In this document: in pieces, positions 8,142 through 15,918 of the stretch
Layout: each line of letters opens with the position of its first letter
How positions within the stretch are numbered: the stretch's first letter is position 1
Assembly: GCF_024124905.1 (NCBI RefSeq)
Contig: NZ_JAMXST010000005.1
Span: 310,001 to 374,000, forward strand
DNA from: Cellulosimicrobium cellulans
GTDB lineage: Bacteria; Actinomycetota; Actinomycetes; Actinomycetales; Cellulomonadaceae
Length of the DNA stretch: 64,000 bases
Direction: 5' to 3'
Notes under the pieces: generated by a model
What the model was told of the DNA's origin: nothing
Databases searched by the model: none
Seen by the model: the letters and a program-made list of their open reading frames with translations, nothing else
Program-made: the position numbers and the translations under genes

Positions 8142-8738
8142 GTGATCACTGTCAGCACCGACGGCTCGTGCCTGAGCAACCCGGGCGGCGCCATCGGGTG
8201 GGCGTGGATCAACCACGACGGCACGTTCGACTCCGGCGGCGCCGTGAGCGGGACCAACCAGGTCGCCGAGCTGACCGCGCTGCTCCAGGCGGTCCGCGCG
8301 CACCCCGGTGCGGAGCCGCTCCTCATCGAGTCCGACTCGCAGTACGCCATCAAGTGCGCGTCCGAGTGGGTCGTCGCCTGGAAGCGCAAGGGGTGGCGCA
8401 CCGCGGGCGGCCAGCCCGTGAAGAACCTCGAGCTCGTCCAGGCGATCGACCGGGTCATCACCGAGCGCGCCGGGCCCGTCCGGTTCCGCTGGGTGCGCGG
8501 CCACGTCGGCGACCCGTTCAACGAGCGCGCCGACCAGCTCGCGGGCCTCGCCGCCCAGGACTGGGCCGCGGGCCGGGGCGACCTCGACGGCACGCTCGTC
8601 CCCGAGCTCGGCGATCCCACGCGCCCGGCCGGCCGCGCGACCGGGCCGGCGCACGCCACGGCTTCCGCCGCGCACGCCCCGGCGCCCAAGCAGCCGACGC
8701 CGGAGCCCGCGTGGGACATGGACACCCTGTTCGACTGA
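8142..8738 (+). CDS. rnhA: Ribonuclease HI
   Basis: 198 residues. The RNase H fold occupies residues 1-145 with the acidic catalytic set: Asp in STDGS, Glu in VAELTALLQA, Asp in IESDSQYAI, and Asp in NERADQLA. It hydrolyses the RNA strand of RNA-DNA hybrids (R-loops, primers). The C-terminal 50 residues are a Pro/Ala-rich low-complexity extension ending DMDTLFD, an extra compared with the usual ~150-residue enzyme; it might contact a partner. GTG 8142 is the start, with GAGGAG eight bases upstream. Confidence 0.95.
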   Translation: MITVSTDGSCLSNPGGAIGWAWINHDGTFDSGGAVSGTNQVAELTALLQAVRAHPGAEPLLIESDSQYAIKCASEWVVAWKRKGWRTAGGQPVKNLELVQAIDRVITERAGPVRFRWVRGHVGDPFNERADQLAGLAAQDWAAGRGDLDGTLVPELGDPTRPAGRATGPAHATASAAHAPAPKQPTPEPAWDMDTLFD

Positions 8739-8775
8739 CGCTCGGGGCGGGCTCGCGGTCGCGCATGATGGGTCC

Positions 8776-9243
8776 GTGACGACACGAACCCCTGCCGACC
8801 TCGTCCGTGAGTTCTTCGCCGTCGTGCGCTCGGGCGACGACCCGGCCCGCGCGGGCGAGTACTTCGCGCCCCTCGTCGCGGCGCACCAGGTGACGTCGGA
8901 GGCGCCGACGACGGTGCACCGGACTCCCGCGCAGTACGCCGAGCACGTCGAGGAGATGCGCGCCGCGTACGGGCGCTTCACCCTGACGGTCGACGAGCTC
9001 CTCGCGGACGGCGACCGCGTGTACGTCCGCTGGACCCAGCGCGGCCGCCACGTCGGCGAGGTGGACGGTCGCGCGCCGACCGGGGCGGAGGTCGTGCAGG
9101 TCGCGAGCTGCGTCTACCGTGTCGCGGACGACCGCGTGGTGGAGTACTGGATGCAGATCGACCGGGCAGGGCTCGCGGCACAGCTCGCGGCGGCGACGGA
9201 TCCTGCTGGGCCGTCGGCGGCGGGTGCGACGATGGTCCGGTGA
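8776..9243 (+). CDS. SnoaL-like / ester cyclase family protein
   Basis: 155 residues matching the NTF2/SnoaL cone fold: LVREFFAVVRSGD at the start, YFAPLVAAHQV, a YGRFTLTVDELLADGDRVYVRW core strand, and CVYRVADDRVVEYWMQID at the end. SnoaL-like proteins are often small-molecule cyclases or hydrolases; the substrate is unknown here. GTG 8776 is preceded by CATGAT with a 6-base gap and no Shine-Dalgarno, so it may be leaderless. The stop overlaps the next GTG by 4 bases, coupling it to the DNA glycosylase gene. Confidence 0.8.
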   Translation: MTTRTPADLVREFFAVVRSGDDPARAGEYFAPLVAAHQVTSEAPTTVHRTPAQYAEHVEEMRAAYGRFTLTVDELLADGDRVYVRWTQRGRHVGEVDGRAPTGAEVVQVASCVYRVADDRVVEYWMQIDRAGLAAQLAAATDPAGPSAAGATMVR

Positions 9244-10268
9244 CCGTCCTGCCGAGCCCGAACCCGCGCCCGAGCCCGGTCCCAGCGCCGGCCGAGCTCG
9301 CGGTCGGCGACGGTCCCGTCCCGGTCGTGTACGCCGTGGTCGGTGAACCGCTCGTCCGGCGCGTCCGGTCGGACCGGCCCCTGGACCTGCACCTCACGCT
9401 CGGTCGGCTCTCCCGCGGGCCGTACGACCCGACGTTCCGCCGCACGCCGTCCGGGGACGTCTGGCGCACGACGCGGATGCCCGCCGGTCCCGCGACGTGC
9501 CGCCTCGTGCAGACCGGGCCGCGCGACGTCGTCGGTCACGCCTGGGGGCCGGGCGCCCAGGAGGCGCTCGACGCCCTCCCCCACCTGCTGGGCGAGCACG
9601 ACGACGACACCGGCTTCGTCCCGCCCGCGCCCCTGCGCGACGCGCACCGCCGCGCCACCGGGCTGCGCATCCCCCGCACCGGTCGCGTGCTGGAGGCGCT
9701 CGTCCCGGCGATCCTCGAGCAGCGCGTCCAGACGGTCGCCGCGTGGCGATCGTGGGGCTGGCTCCTGCGCAAGTACGGCGAGCGAGCCCCGGGGCCCGCG
9801 GGCGACGCCGGGATGCTCGTCGTGCCCGACGCCGCCACGTGGGCTCGCGTCCCGACGTGGGACTGGCACCGGGCGAACGTCGACCCGGGCCGCGCGCGGA
9901 CCGTCGTCGCCGCCGCGGGCGTCGCCCGCCGGCTCGAGGAGTGCGGCGCGCTGCTCGACGCGCAGGGCGCCGCCGCCGCGCACGCCCGGCTCCAGGCCGT
10001 CCCGGGCGTGGGCGTCTGGACCGCGGCCGAGGTCGCGCAGCGCGCGCTCGGCGACGCCGACGCCGTGTCCGTGGGCGACTATCACCTCGCCAAGGCGGTG
10101 GGCTGGGCGCTCGTCGGCGAGCGCGTCGACGACGACCGGATGCTCGAGCTCCTCGCGCCGTACTCGCCGCACCGCTACCGCGTCGTCCGGCTCCTGGAGC
10201 TCTCGGGCAGGGCGCACGCCCCGCGGCGCGGCCCACGCCTCTCGATCCAGGACCACCGCCTGCACTGA
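9240..10268 (+). CDS. DNA-3-methyladenine glycosylase II-like protein (HhH-GPD)
   Basis: 342 residues. The C-terminal half is a helix-hairpin-helix GPD domain: LVPAILEQRVQTVAAWRSW, hairpin LQAVPGVGVWTAAEVAQRAL and the catalytic Asp in SVGDYHLAKAVGW. It would excise alkylated or damaged bases (base-excision repair). The N-terminal ~130 residues resemble the AlkA-like N-terminal domain, but this class lacks the AdaA transcription-factor part. It starts at GTG 9240 inside the upstream stop (GTGA). The terminator at 10301-10327 follows. The lesion range is unknown. Confidence 0.9.
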   Translation: MTVLPSPNPRPSPVPAPAELAVGDGPVPVVYAVVGEPLVRRVRSDRPLDLHLTLGRLSRGPYDPTFRRTPSGDVWRTTRMPAGPATCRLVQTGPRDVVGHAWGPGAQEALDALPHLLGEHDDDTGFVPPAPLRDAHRRATGLRIPRTGRVLEALVPAILEQRVQTVAAWRSWGWLLRKYGERAPGPAGDAGMLVVPDAATWARVPTWDWHRANVDPGRARTVVAAAGVARRLEECGALLDAQGAAAAHARLQAVPGVGVWTAAEVAQRALGDADAVSVGDYHLAKAVGWALVGERVDDDRMLELLAPYSPHRYRVVRLLELSGRAHAPRRGPRLSIQDHRLH

Positions 10269-10300
10269 CGGCCCGCGCACCTCGCCGGGGGCATGAAAGA

Positions 10301-10327
10301 GTCGCCGGAACCTGCCGTTCCGGCGAC
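10301..10327. terminator. Bidirectional terminator after the DNA glycosylase gene
   Basis: A perfect 11-bp stem, GTCGCCGGAAC (10301-10311) with its complement at 10317-10327, a CTGCC loop, and GAAA/TTTC flanks on both sides, lies between convergent genes. The short flanking A/T runs make it more classical than its neighbours. Confidence 0.8.
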
Positions 10328-10347
10328 CGTTTCACGCACGCACGGTG

Positions 10348-10527
10348 TTACTCGGGGAGCGCGCACACCCCGTCGACGCAGACCGCGGCGTCGTCCGCGC
10401 CGACCAGCGTGAGCGACGGCGCGGTCTCGCGGTGCGGGGCGGCCGCGTCCGCGGCGTTCACGCTCATGAGCGTGGTGCGGCGCGGGTTCGCGATGGAGTG
10501 GTAGAGGTTCGTCGTGGTGTCGGTCAT
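10348..10527 (-). CDS. Small 59-residue protein with C-terminal CxxxxC motif
   Basis: The predicted product is 59 residues starting MTDTTTNLYHSI and ending VCVDGVCALPE. The start at ATG 10527 is convincing because AGGAGG lies six bases upstream; upstream in-frame residues are unconserved. It has no signal peptide or membrane segment. The two cysteines four residues apart at the very end are its only distinctive feature. The gene follows a DsbA-family oxidoreductase gene (155 bases). A perfect 6+3+6 inverted repeat, CTCGGT-GAT-ACCGAG (10600-10614), lies in its upstream region. I do not recognise the family; a redox-active or modified peptide is conceivable but unproven. Confidence 0.65.
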   Translation of the reverse strand: MTDTTTNLYHSIANPRRTTLMSVNAADAAAPHRETAPSLTLVGADDAAVCVDGVCALPE

Positions 10528-10682
10528 CTGAGGCCTCCTCGTGGGATCACGGGCGCCGGTGCACGTGTGGAGCCGGCGTCGGTGCGGGCTGCTCCCAGTC
10601 TCGGTGATACCGAGTCGCAGGTCCACCGCACCGGGGTGTGAGATACGTCGCTCTCCGTACCTGATCTCGCAGAGCGGACAGC

Positions 10683-11381
10683 TCAGGCGGCGTCGCGCTC
10701 CGCGACGGCCTGCTGCAGCACCTGGACGAAGACCGCCGGGTCCTGGGCCCCCGAGACGCCGTACCGGCCGTCGACGACGAAGAACGGCACCCCGTTGATC
10801 CCGTAGGCGCGCGCCTGGTCGATGTCCGCCTGCACGTCGTCCGCGTAGCGGCCGTCCTCCAGAGCCGCGACGACCTCGGCGCGGTCGAGACCGACCTCCG
10901 CCGCGAGGTCCGCGAGCTCCTGGACGCGGCCCACGTGGCGGCCCTCCTCGAAGTACGCCTTGAGGAGGCGCTCCTTCATCTCGACCTGCTTGCCGTGCGC
11001 CTTCGCGTGGTGCAGCAGCTCGTGGGCGGTGAGCGTCTTGGTGTGCTGGAGCGCGTCGAAGTCGTAGGCCAGGCCCTCGGCCGCGGCGAGCTGCGTCATC
11101 TGCCCGAGCATCTGCTCGACCTGCGCGCGGGGCATGCCCTTGTGCCCCGCGAGGAAGTCCACCTCGGTGCCGTCGAAGTCGACGGGAGTGTCCGGCGCCA
11201 GCTCGAACGAGTGGTACTCGATGTCGACCTGCGGGCCGTCACCGGCCTCGGCGAGCCGGCCGAGCGCCGTCTCGAGGCGTCGCTTGCCGACGTAGCACCA
11301 GGGGCACGCGACGTCGGACCAGATGTCGATCTTCACCGTGGGGGCCGACGCGTCGGCCGCGGCGGGGCTGTTCGTGGTCAT
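10683..11381 (-). CDS. DsbA-family oxidoreductase (FrnE-like)
   Basis: 232 residues with a thioredoxin-like fold and the active-site motif CPWC in WSDVACPWCYVGKRRLE, a helical insertion (residues about 60-170), and the cis-Pro loop INGVPFFVVDGRYGVSGAQ. No signal peptide is seen, so it is cytosolic, as in FrnE/2-hydroxychromene-2-carboxylate isomerase relatives. It probably catalyses thiol-disulfide exchange or reduction linked to mycothiol or oxidative stress. Start ATG 11381; the Shine-Dalgarno is weak. It sits between a DinB-like gene and the small two-Cys peptide gene, all on the minus strand. Confidence 0.9.
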   Translation of the reverse strand: MTTNSPAAADASAPTVKIDIWSDVACPWCYVGKRRLETALGRLAEAGDGPQVDIEYHSFELAPDTPVDFDGTEVDFLAGHKGMPRAQVEQMLGQMTQLAAAEGLAYDFDALQHTKTLTAHELLHHAKAHGKQVEMKERLLKAYFEEGRHVGRVQELADLAAEVGLDRAEVVAALEDGRYADDVQADIDQARAYGINGVPFFVVDGRYGVSGAQDPAVFVQVLQQAVAERDAA

Positions 11382-11430
11382 GTGACCGTTCAACCATCTG
11401 GACGACCGCACGATTCCCTCGCGGACCTCG

Positions 11431-12057
11431 TCACGGCGTGACGTTCGCCGCACGGTAGAGGTCCTGCAGCACCATGATCTCCGCGCCGTGGTGGATCAGC
11501 TCGCGGTTCATGTGCGCGACGAGGTGGACGAACGGCGCCTGCGCGTCGATCTCCGTCGCCTGGCTCAGCCCGACCGTGAACGCCCCCTCGTCCGGCAGCG
11601 CGTCCACCCCGGCCCGCCACCGGTCCACCTCGTGCCGCAACCCCGCGACCGCCGGTCCGACCTCGCCCGAGAACGTCACGGAGTCGCGGCGGCGCTCGTG
11701 CGGCCCGAACGTCCACTCCCACCGCTCGAAGAACGCCTCAGTGAGGTGCGCGACGAGCCACGCGATCGTCCGCGGCTGCGGCGAGTCCGGCCCGTCGGGC
11801 CACTCCATCACCCAGTCGCCGACCCCGAGCGTGCGCGACGTGCGCTCCGTGCCGCGACGCACGACGCGCAGCGCGTCCGGCCCCGGCTCCCACTCGAGCT
11901 CCGCCTGCGTCAGCGTCGCGAGCCGTTCCGCGACCTCGAGCCACGAGAACCCGAGCTGGCCGCGCACGACCGCGAGCGTCGTCGGGACCGTGAGGATCGA
12001 CCAGTCGAACTCGGGGCTCCCGTACGCGATCTCCCCGTCCGCCGTCTCGTGCACCAT
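11431..12057 (-). CDS. DinB/YfiT-superfamily protein
   Basis: 208 residues with the four-helix DinB fold. Metal-ligand-type histidines are seen in IAWLVAHLTEAFFERWEW and FVHLVAHMNRELIHHGAEIM. Members include mycothiol-dependent enzymes (maleylpyruvate isomerase, bacillithiol transferase-like), so a thiol transferase role is plausible next to the DsbA gene. The start at ATG 12057 follows GGGGAGGGGAGC. There is no signal peptide. The precise reaction is unknown. Confidence 0.8.
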   Translation of the reverse strand: MVHETADGEIAYGSPEFDWSILTVPTTLAVVRGQLGFSWLEVAERLATLTQAELEWEPGPDALRVVRRGTERTSRTLGVGDWVMEWPDGPDSPQPRTIAWLVAHLTEAFFERWEWTFGPHERRRDSVTFSGEVGPAVAGLRHEVDRWRAGVDALPDEGAFTVGLSQATEIDAQAPFVHLVAHMNRELIHHGAEIMVLQDLYRAANVTP

Positions 12058-12180
12058 CTCGCTCCCCTCCCCGCGGCGCCGTCGCCGCGCGCCCGTCGGT
12101 GTCCGCTCGACGCTAGCCGGACCCACCGACGCCTGCGCGCGAGAATGGGTTCGGCCCGTCCCCCGTCCCCCGGAGTCCTC

Positions 12181-12294
12181 GTGCGCGTCCGTCCCCGTAC
12201 CGTCCTGCTCGTCGCGACCGGGATCGCCGTCGTCCTGCTCGGCGCCCTCGTCGTGTTCCTCGCGATCAACGGGGTCGACGGCGTCCCCGGCTGA
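12181..12294 (+). CDS. Possible small single-span membrane protein
   Basis: A 37-residue ORF from GTG 12181: a short basic start (MRVRPR), one hydrophobic helix (TVLLVATGIAVVLLGALVVF), then NGVDGVPG. GGAG lies seven bases before the start. It fits the 300-base gap between a divergent DinB gene and the phosphatase gene. The basic-in/neutral-out pattern supports a real tiny membrane protein, but there is no other evidence. Confidence 0.4.
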   Translation: MRVRPRTVLLVATGIAVVLLGALVVFLAINGVDGVPG

Positions 12295-12363
12295 CCGGGC
12301 CGACGCGCGCTCCGGGCGTCCCGGGGTGATGCTGCTGGAGGACACCACCAGGAAGGCCGACCC

Positions 12364-13011
12364 GTGACCACGACCGACACCACCCCCGATCCGCAGCTCG
12401 TCCTCGTGCGCCACGGGGAGACGGAGTGGAGCGCGAGCGGCCGCCACACCGGCCGGTCCGACATCCCGCTCACGGTCGCCGGCGAGCAGCAGGCCGTCGC
12501 GGCGGGCGTGTGGCTGCAGGGGTGGGCGGACCGCCGCGGGCGCCGCCCCGCCGTCGTGCGCACGAGCCCGCGCCAGCGCGCACGACGCACCGCCGACCTC
12601 GCCGGGTTCCCCGACGCGGTGACCGACGACGACCTCGCCGAGTGGGACTACGGCCCCGTCGAGGGCCGGACCGCCGTCGACGTCGGCGAACAGCTCGGCC
12701 ACGAGTGGCTGATCTTCCGCGACGGCGTCAACGTGCTCGCCGCCGCGAACGGGCACCGGGGCGAGGAGCTCTCCGCGGTGGCCGACCGGGCCGGACGCGT
12801 GCTCGGCCGCGTCGAGCCGACGCTGCAGGGCGGCGACGACGTCGTGCTGTTCGCCCACGGGCACCTGCTGCGCGTCCTCGCGACCGTGTGGCTCGGGATC
12901 GACCCGGGGCTGGGCGCGCGGTTCGAGCTCGGCACGGCCGCGATCTGCCTGCTGGGCTACGGCCACGGGCTGCGCACGGTCGAGGGCTGGAACCTCTCCG
13001 CCCAGGCCTGA
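12364..13011 (+). CDS. Histidine phosphatase family protein
   Basis: 215 residues. The catalytic RHGE motif is in LVLVRHGETEWS, the Arg pair in VRTSPRQRARRTADL, Glu in LAEWDYGPVEGR, and the second His in VLFAHGHLLRVLA. This branch-2-like phosphoglycerate-mutase fold removes phosphate from small molecules or proteins; the substrate is not evident. GTG 12364 is preceded by AGGAAGG. There is no signal peptide. A second, unrelated member of the family lies at 47037-47726. Confidence 0.9.
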   Translation: MTTTDTTPDPQLVLVRHGETEWSASGRHTGRSDIPLTVAGEQQAVAAGVWLQGWADRRGRRPAVVRTSPRQRARRTADLAGFPDAVTDDDLAEWDYGPVEGRTAVDVGEQLGHEWLIFRDGVNVLAAANGHRGEELSAVADRAGRVLGRVEPTLQGGDDVVLFAHGHLLRVLATVWLGIDPGLGARFELGTAAICLLGYGHGLRTVEGWNLSAQA

Positions 13012-13077
13012 GACCCGGCGAGCCGACCGCCGGGACGGCCCTCCCCGTGCGGACCGCGAGATGGCACGATGCTGCCC

Positions 13078-13635
13078 ATGGGTCTGAGCGAGAAGCACCT
13101 CACCGAGGGCGAGCACGTCGTCATGGAGCTCAAGGAGCACGCGAAGGCGCTGTTCTGGCCGTTCGTGCTGCTGGTCGTCCTCGTCGCGGCGGTCGTCGTG
13201 ACGGTCGTGCTCGTCCCGATCGACGTCGTCCGCTGGGTCGTCGCGGGCCTCGCCCTCGTCGCGGCGGTCGTCTGGGTGTTCGTGCCGTGGCTGCGCTGGC
13301 GGACCACGGAGTACACCGTGACGAACAAGCGCATCGCGATGCGCTCGGGCATCATCACGCGCACCGGGCGGGACATCCCCCTGTACCGCATCAACGACGT
13401 GAACTACGAGAAGGGCCCGATCGACCGGATCTTCGGCTGCGGGACGCTCGTCATCTCGGACGCGACGGACAAGCCGGGGCTGAACCTGCACGACGTGCCC
13501 GACGTCGAGAACGTGCAGGTCCGCCTGCACGACCTGCTCTTCACCGCCGACGACGGCTCCGACGACGGCGAGTGGCCGCCGAACGAGCCGCCGCGCGGCC
13601 CGCGCGCCCCTCGCATCCCGCGCGCGGAGCGCTGA
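13078..13635 (+). CDS. PH-domain (bPH2/DUF304) membrane protein
   Basis: 185 residues. Two membrane helices (about 25-75) separated by a short turn precede a bacterial PH domain: YTVTNKRIAMRSGIITRTG, PLYRINDVNYEKGPIDRI and CGTLVISDATDK. Such proteins face the cytoplasm and often act in membrane stress or protein localisation; the role is unknown. ATG 13078 is preferred over 13069; CACGAT lies seven bases before it, compatible with a leaderless start. It is followed by a 17-bp terminator. Confidence 0.85.
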   Translation: MGLSEKHLTEGEHVVMELKEHAKALFWPFVLLVVLVAAVVVTVVLVPIDVVRWVVAGLALVAAVVWVFVPWLRWRTTEYTVTNKRIAMRSGIITRTGRDIPLYRINDVNYEKGPIDRIFGCGTLVISDATDKPGLNLHDVPDVENVQVRLHDLLFTADDGSDDGEWPPNEPPRGPRAPRIPRAER

Positions 13636-13637
13636 CC

Positions 13638-13680
13638 GCACGGCCCGCCGACGCGCTGCGAGAGCGTCGGCGGGCCGTGC
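13638..13680. terminator. Bidirectional terminator between PH-domain gene and small secreted protein gene
   Basis: A perfect 17-bp stem, GCACGGCCCGCCGACGC (13638-13654) with its complement at 13664-13680 and a 9-base loop, lies between convergent genes. Confidence 0.8.
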
Positions 13681-13698
13681 GTGGCCGGTGCCGGAGGG

Positions 13699-14001
13699 TC
13701 AGCGGCTGCCGTCCGCGGAGAGCGAGACGATCGCCGAGATCGACGGGACGTACGCCGTCGAGGTGTGACCCGCCGCGACCCACGCCCCGTACGACGTGCG
13801 CACGGTGCCGTTGCTGACGTACTTGACGACCACGCGCGCGTACGTGCAGTTGATGTTCGTCACCCGCGCGGTGGTCCCGGACACGCTGGGCCCGGAGACG
13901 CTGCACCCGACGACGGCGGCGGAGGCCGCGGGGGCGGTCAGGGCGACCGCACCGGTCGCGAGGAGACCTGCCACGAGGGCGGAGCTGAGGAACTTCTTCA
14001 T
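13699..14001 (-). CDS. Small secreted protein, unknown function
   Basis: 100 residues. It has a clear signal peptide (MKKFLSSALVAGLLATGAVALT, cleavage after ASA near residue 28). The mature part has two cysteines (VVGCSV and NINCTY) that could form one disulfide, and is Ser/Thr/Val rich, suggesting a small beta domain. Start ATG 14001 has AGGGAGC upstream. It stands alone between a terminator and the MOSC gene. It is not a recognised bacteriocin type; roles as an antimicrobial, inhibitor or surface protein are possible. Confidence 0.75.
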   Translation of the reverse strand: MKKFLSSALVAGLLATGAVALTAPAASAAVVGCSVSGPSVSGTTARVTNINCTYARVVVKYVSNGTVRTSYGAWVAAGHTSTAYVPSISAIVSLSADGSR

Positions 14002-14145
14002 GTCGTGCTCCCTGCTTGATCGACATTGATACGAGTGAGCGCTCAGCAGGGAGCGTAGTGGAGCACCGCCGGTTTGTCAGCGGTCCGGATGAACTCGTCC
14101 CACCCGGCTCGCGGCCGTGTCGCCGCAGGTGGGGCGCGTGTCCGC

Positions 14146-14907
14146 TCAGTCCTCGATGCGCCGCCCGGCCGCGACCTCGGCGCGCGCCAGCATCTCGTCG
14201 GTCAGCGCGATGTCGCCCTCGAGGTGCGCGACGAGCAGGCGGCGCGCGACGTCGGCGGCACGCTCCGGGTCCGCACCGCGCGCGTTCCACGCCCCGAACC
14301 AGTCGGCGAGCGTCACGCCGTGCTCGGGCCGGTAGCAGACCGTCACCGCGTCCCCCGCCTGCAGCTCGCCGTTCCGCACGACCCGCAGGTACGCGCCGGT
14401 CCGGTTCGCGACGGTGAAGCGCTTGACCCACCTGTCCTCCCCGAGCCGCCGCGCGAACGTCGAGCACGGCGTGCGGGGCTGGGTGACCTCGAGCAGCGCC
14501 GTGCCCACGGACCAGCGCTCCCCGACGACCGCCTCGCTCACGGGGATGCCCCGCACCCGCAGGTTCTCGCCGAACAGTCCCGGCGGGACCTCGCGCCGGA
14601 GCTGCCCGACCCACCAGTCGGCGTCGTCCTGGCCGTACGCGTACACGGCCTGCTCCTCGCCCCCGTGGTTCGCGCGGTCGGCCTGGAGGTCGGCGTAGAG
14701 GCCGAGGCGTCGGACCTTCACCGGCCCGTCGACGGGCCGCTTGTCGATCGCCGTGACGCCGACGGGGCCGGCGTCCGGCAGGAGGGCGTGCACGCGGCAC
14801 ACCGCGAGGACCTCGCCGGTCGGGGCGCTGCTCGCGAGGGCGGTCACGGGCCCCGCACCGGGAGACGTGGGGTGGGCGGTCGGCGAGGCGGGCGCTGCGG
14901 GAGACAT
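14146..14907 (-). CDS. MOSC domain-containing protein (YiiM-like)
   Basis: 253 residues. The MOSC core runs from about residue 30 to 180: DGPVKVRRLGLYADLQADRA, GEEQAVYAYGQDD, FGENLRVRGI, and the conserved Cys in TQPRTPCSTFARR. A C-terminal 3-alpha segment ends in AARLLVAHLEGD-like sequence. YiiM-type proteins reduce N-hydroxylated compounds using molybdenum cofactor. The annotated start ATG 14907 has GAGGG immediately before it (unusually close); a start at GTG about 20 codons later is possible. It is divergent from the methyltransferase gene. Confidence 0.88.
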   Translation of the reverse strand: MSPAAPASPTAHPTSPGAGPVTALASSAPTGEVLAVCRVHALLPDAGPVGVTAIDKRPVDGPVKVRRLGLYADLQADRANHGGEEQAVYAYGQDDADWWVGQLRREVPPGLFGENLRVRGIPVSEAVVGERWSVGTALLEVTQPRTPCSTFARRLGEDRWVKRFTVANRTGAYLRVVRNGELQAGDAVTVCYRPEHGVTLADWFGAWNARGADPERAADVARRLLVAHLEGDIALTDEMLARAEVAAGRRIED

Positions 14908-14996
14908 CCCTCGATTCTCTCAGCGCGACGTGGCCGAGGACACCGGGGACCAAGGTCACGGGACCGGTCTCACCCCGCACGGGTAGCGTCGGCGGC

Positions 14997-15617
14997 ATGA
15001 GCGCCACCCGTCCCTCGCGCTGGGAGCAGAAGACCGCGGCCGACCCGTCCCACTCCGCCTGGTACGTCGAACGCTTCCGGGCGATGGCCGCACGCGGCGC
15101 CGACCTCGCCGGCGAGGCACGCCTGGTCGACGCCATGCTGCCCCGCGGGTCGCGCGTGCTCGACGCCGGGTGCGGGCCGGGGCGCGTGGGCGCAGAGCTG
15201 TTCGCGCGCGGCCACACGGTCGTCGGGGTCGACGTCGACCCGGTGCTGGTCGAGGCGGCGCGCGCCGACCACCCGGGGCCCGACTGGCGGGTGGGCGACC
15301 TCGCCGAGCTCGACCTGCCCGCCGAGGGCGTCACCGAGCCGTTCGACGCGATCGTGTGCGCGGGCAACGTCGTGACGTTCCTGGCGCCGGGCACCGAGGT
15401 CGAGGTCCTGCGCCGCTTCCGGGCGCACCTCGCCCCGGACGGTCGCGCCGTCGTCGGCTTCGGCACCGGGCGCGGCTACGCGCCCGAGCGGTTCCTGGCC
15501 GACGCCGCGGAGGCGGGGCTGCGCCTCGACGTCGCCCTCGCGACGTGGGACCTGCGCCCGTGGACCCCGGACGCCGACTTCCTCGTCGCCGTGCTCGCCG
15601 TCGACGCCGCGGGCTGA
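14997..15617 (+). CDS. Class I SAM-dependent methyltransferase
   Basis: 206 residues. Motif I is VLDAGCGPGRVGAELFARG, with the ribose-binding acidic residue in VVGVDVDPVLVEAA and the motif IV region FDAIVCAGNVVTFLAPG. The N-terminus SRWEQKTAADPSHSAWYVER is common in small actinobacterial methyltransferases. The substrate is unknown. TAGCGT (14984-14989) lies seven bases before ATG 14997 with no Shine-Dalgarno, so the transcript is probably leaderless. Confidence 0.88.
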   Translation: MSATRPSRWEQKTAADPSHSAWYVERFRAMAARGADLAGEARLVDAMLPRGSRVLDAGCGPGRVGAELFARGHTVVGVDVDPVLVEAARADHPGPDWRVGDLAELDLPAEGVTEPFDAIVCAGNVVTFLAPGTEVEVLRRFRAHLAPDGRAVVGFGTGRGYAPERFLADAAEAGLRLDVALATWDLRPWTPDADFLVAVLAVDAAG

Positions 15618-15639
15618 GAGCCCGGGCCGACGGCTCGCC

Positions 15640-15915
15640 TCAGGCGGGCGTGAAGGTGAACGTCACGGCCCCGCCCGAGCTCCCCGGCTCGCCCTCCACG
15701 TCGTCGACGTGGAGCATGCCCGCGCCGTGCAGGTCGATCGCGTCCCCGAGGTCGGCCCGCAGGACGTCCTCGCCGCGCGGCGAGCGGACCGCGAGCTGCG
15801 CGAGCGCGCGCCCCGCGCCGACGCCGACGCGCATCACGCCCACCCGCACGTCGGCGAACTCCGCCTGCGCTCCCTGCGGCACGCGCGCCCGGCGCACCTC
15901 GTCGTTGCCTGCCAT
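15640..15915 (-). CDS. Small protein encoded 3 bases after the WXG-calpain gene
   Basis: 91 residues, no signal peptide, no cysteine. The sequence alternates short hydrophobic strands (VRVGVMRVGVGAG, LAQLAVRSP) with turns and ends VTFTFTPA, suggesting an all-beta domain. ATG 15915 begins three bases past the stop of the calpain-like gene, so translation is coupled and the function is probably linked. It could be a chaperone or immunity partner of the protease, by analogy with toxin gene pairs, but there is no sequence proof. I do not recognise the family with confidence. Confidence 0.6.
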   Translation of the reverse strand: MAGNDEVRRARVPQGAQAEFADVRVGVMRVGVGAGRALAQLAVRSPRGEDVLRADLGDAIDLHGAGMLHVDDVEGEPGSSGGAVTFTFTPA

Positions 15916-15918
15916 GCG

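Noticed and set aside
13699-14001. Second lactococcin-972-like bacteriocin
   Set aside because: It is a small secreted protein, but it lacks the GGTW, YYH and aromatic C-terminal features and has no transporter genes nearby.
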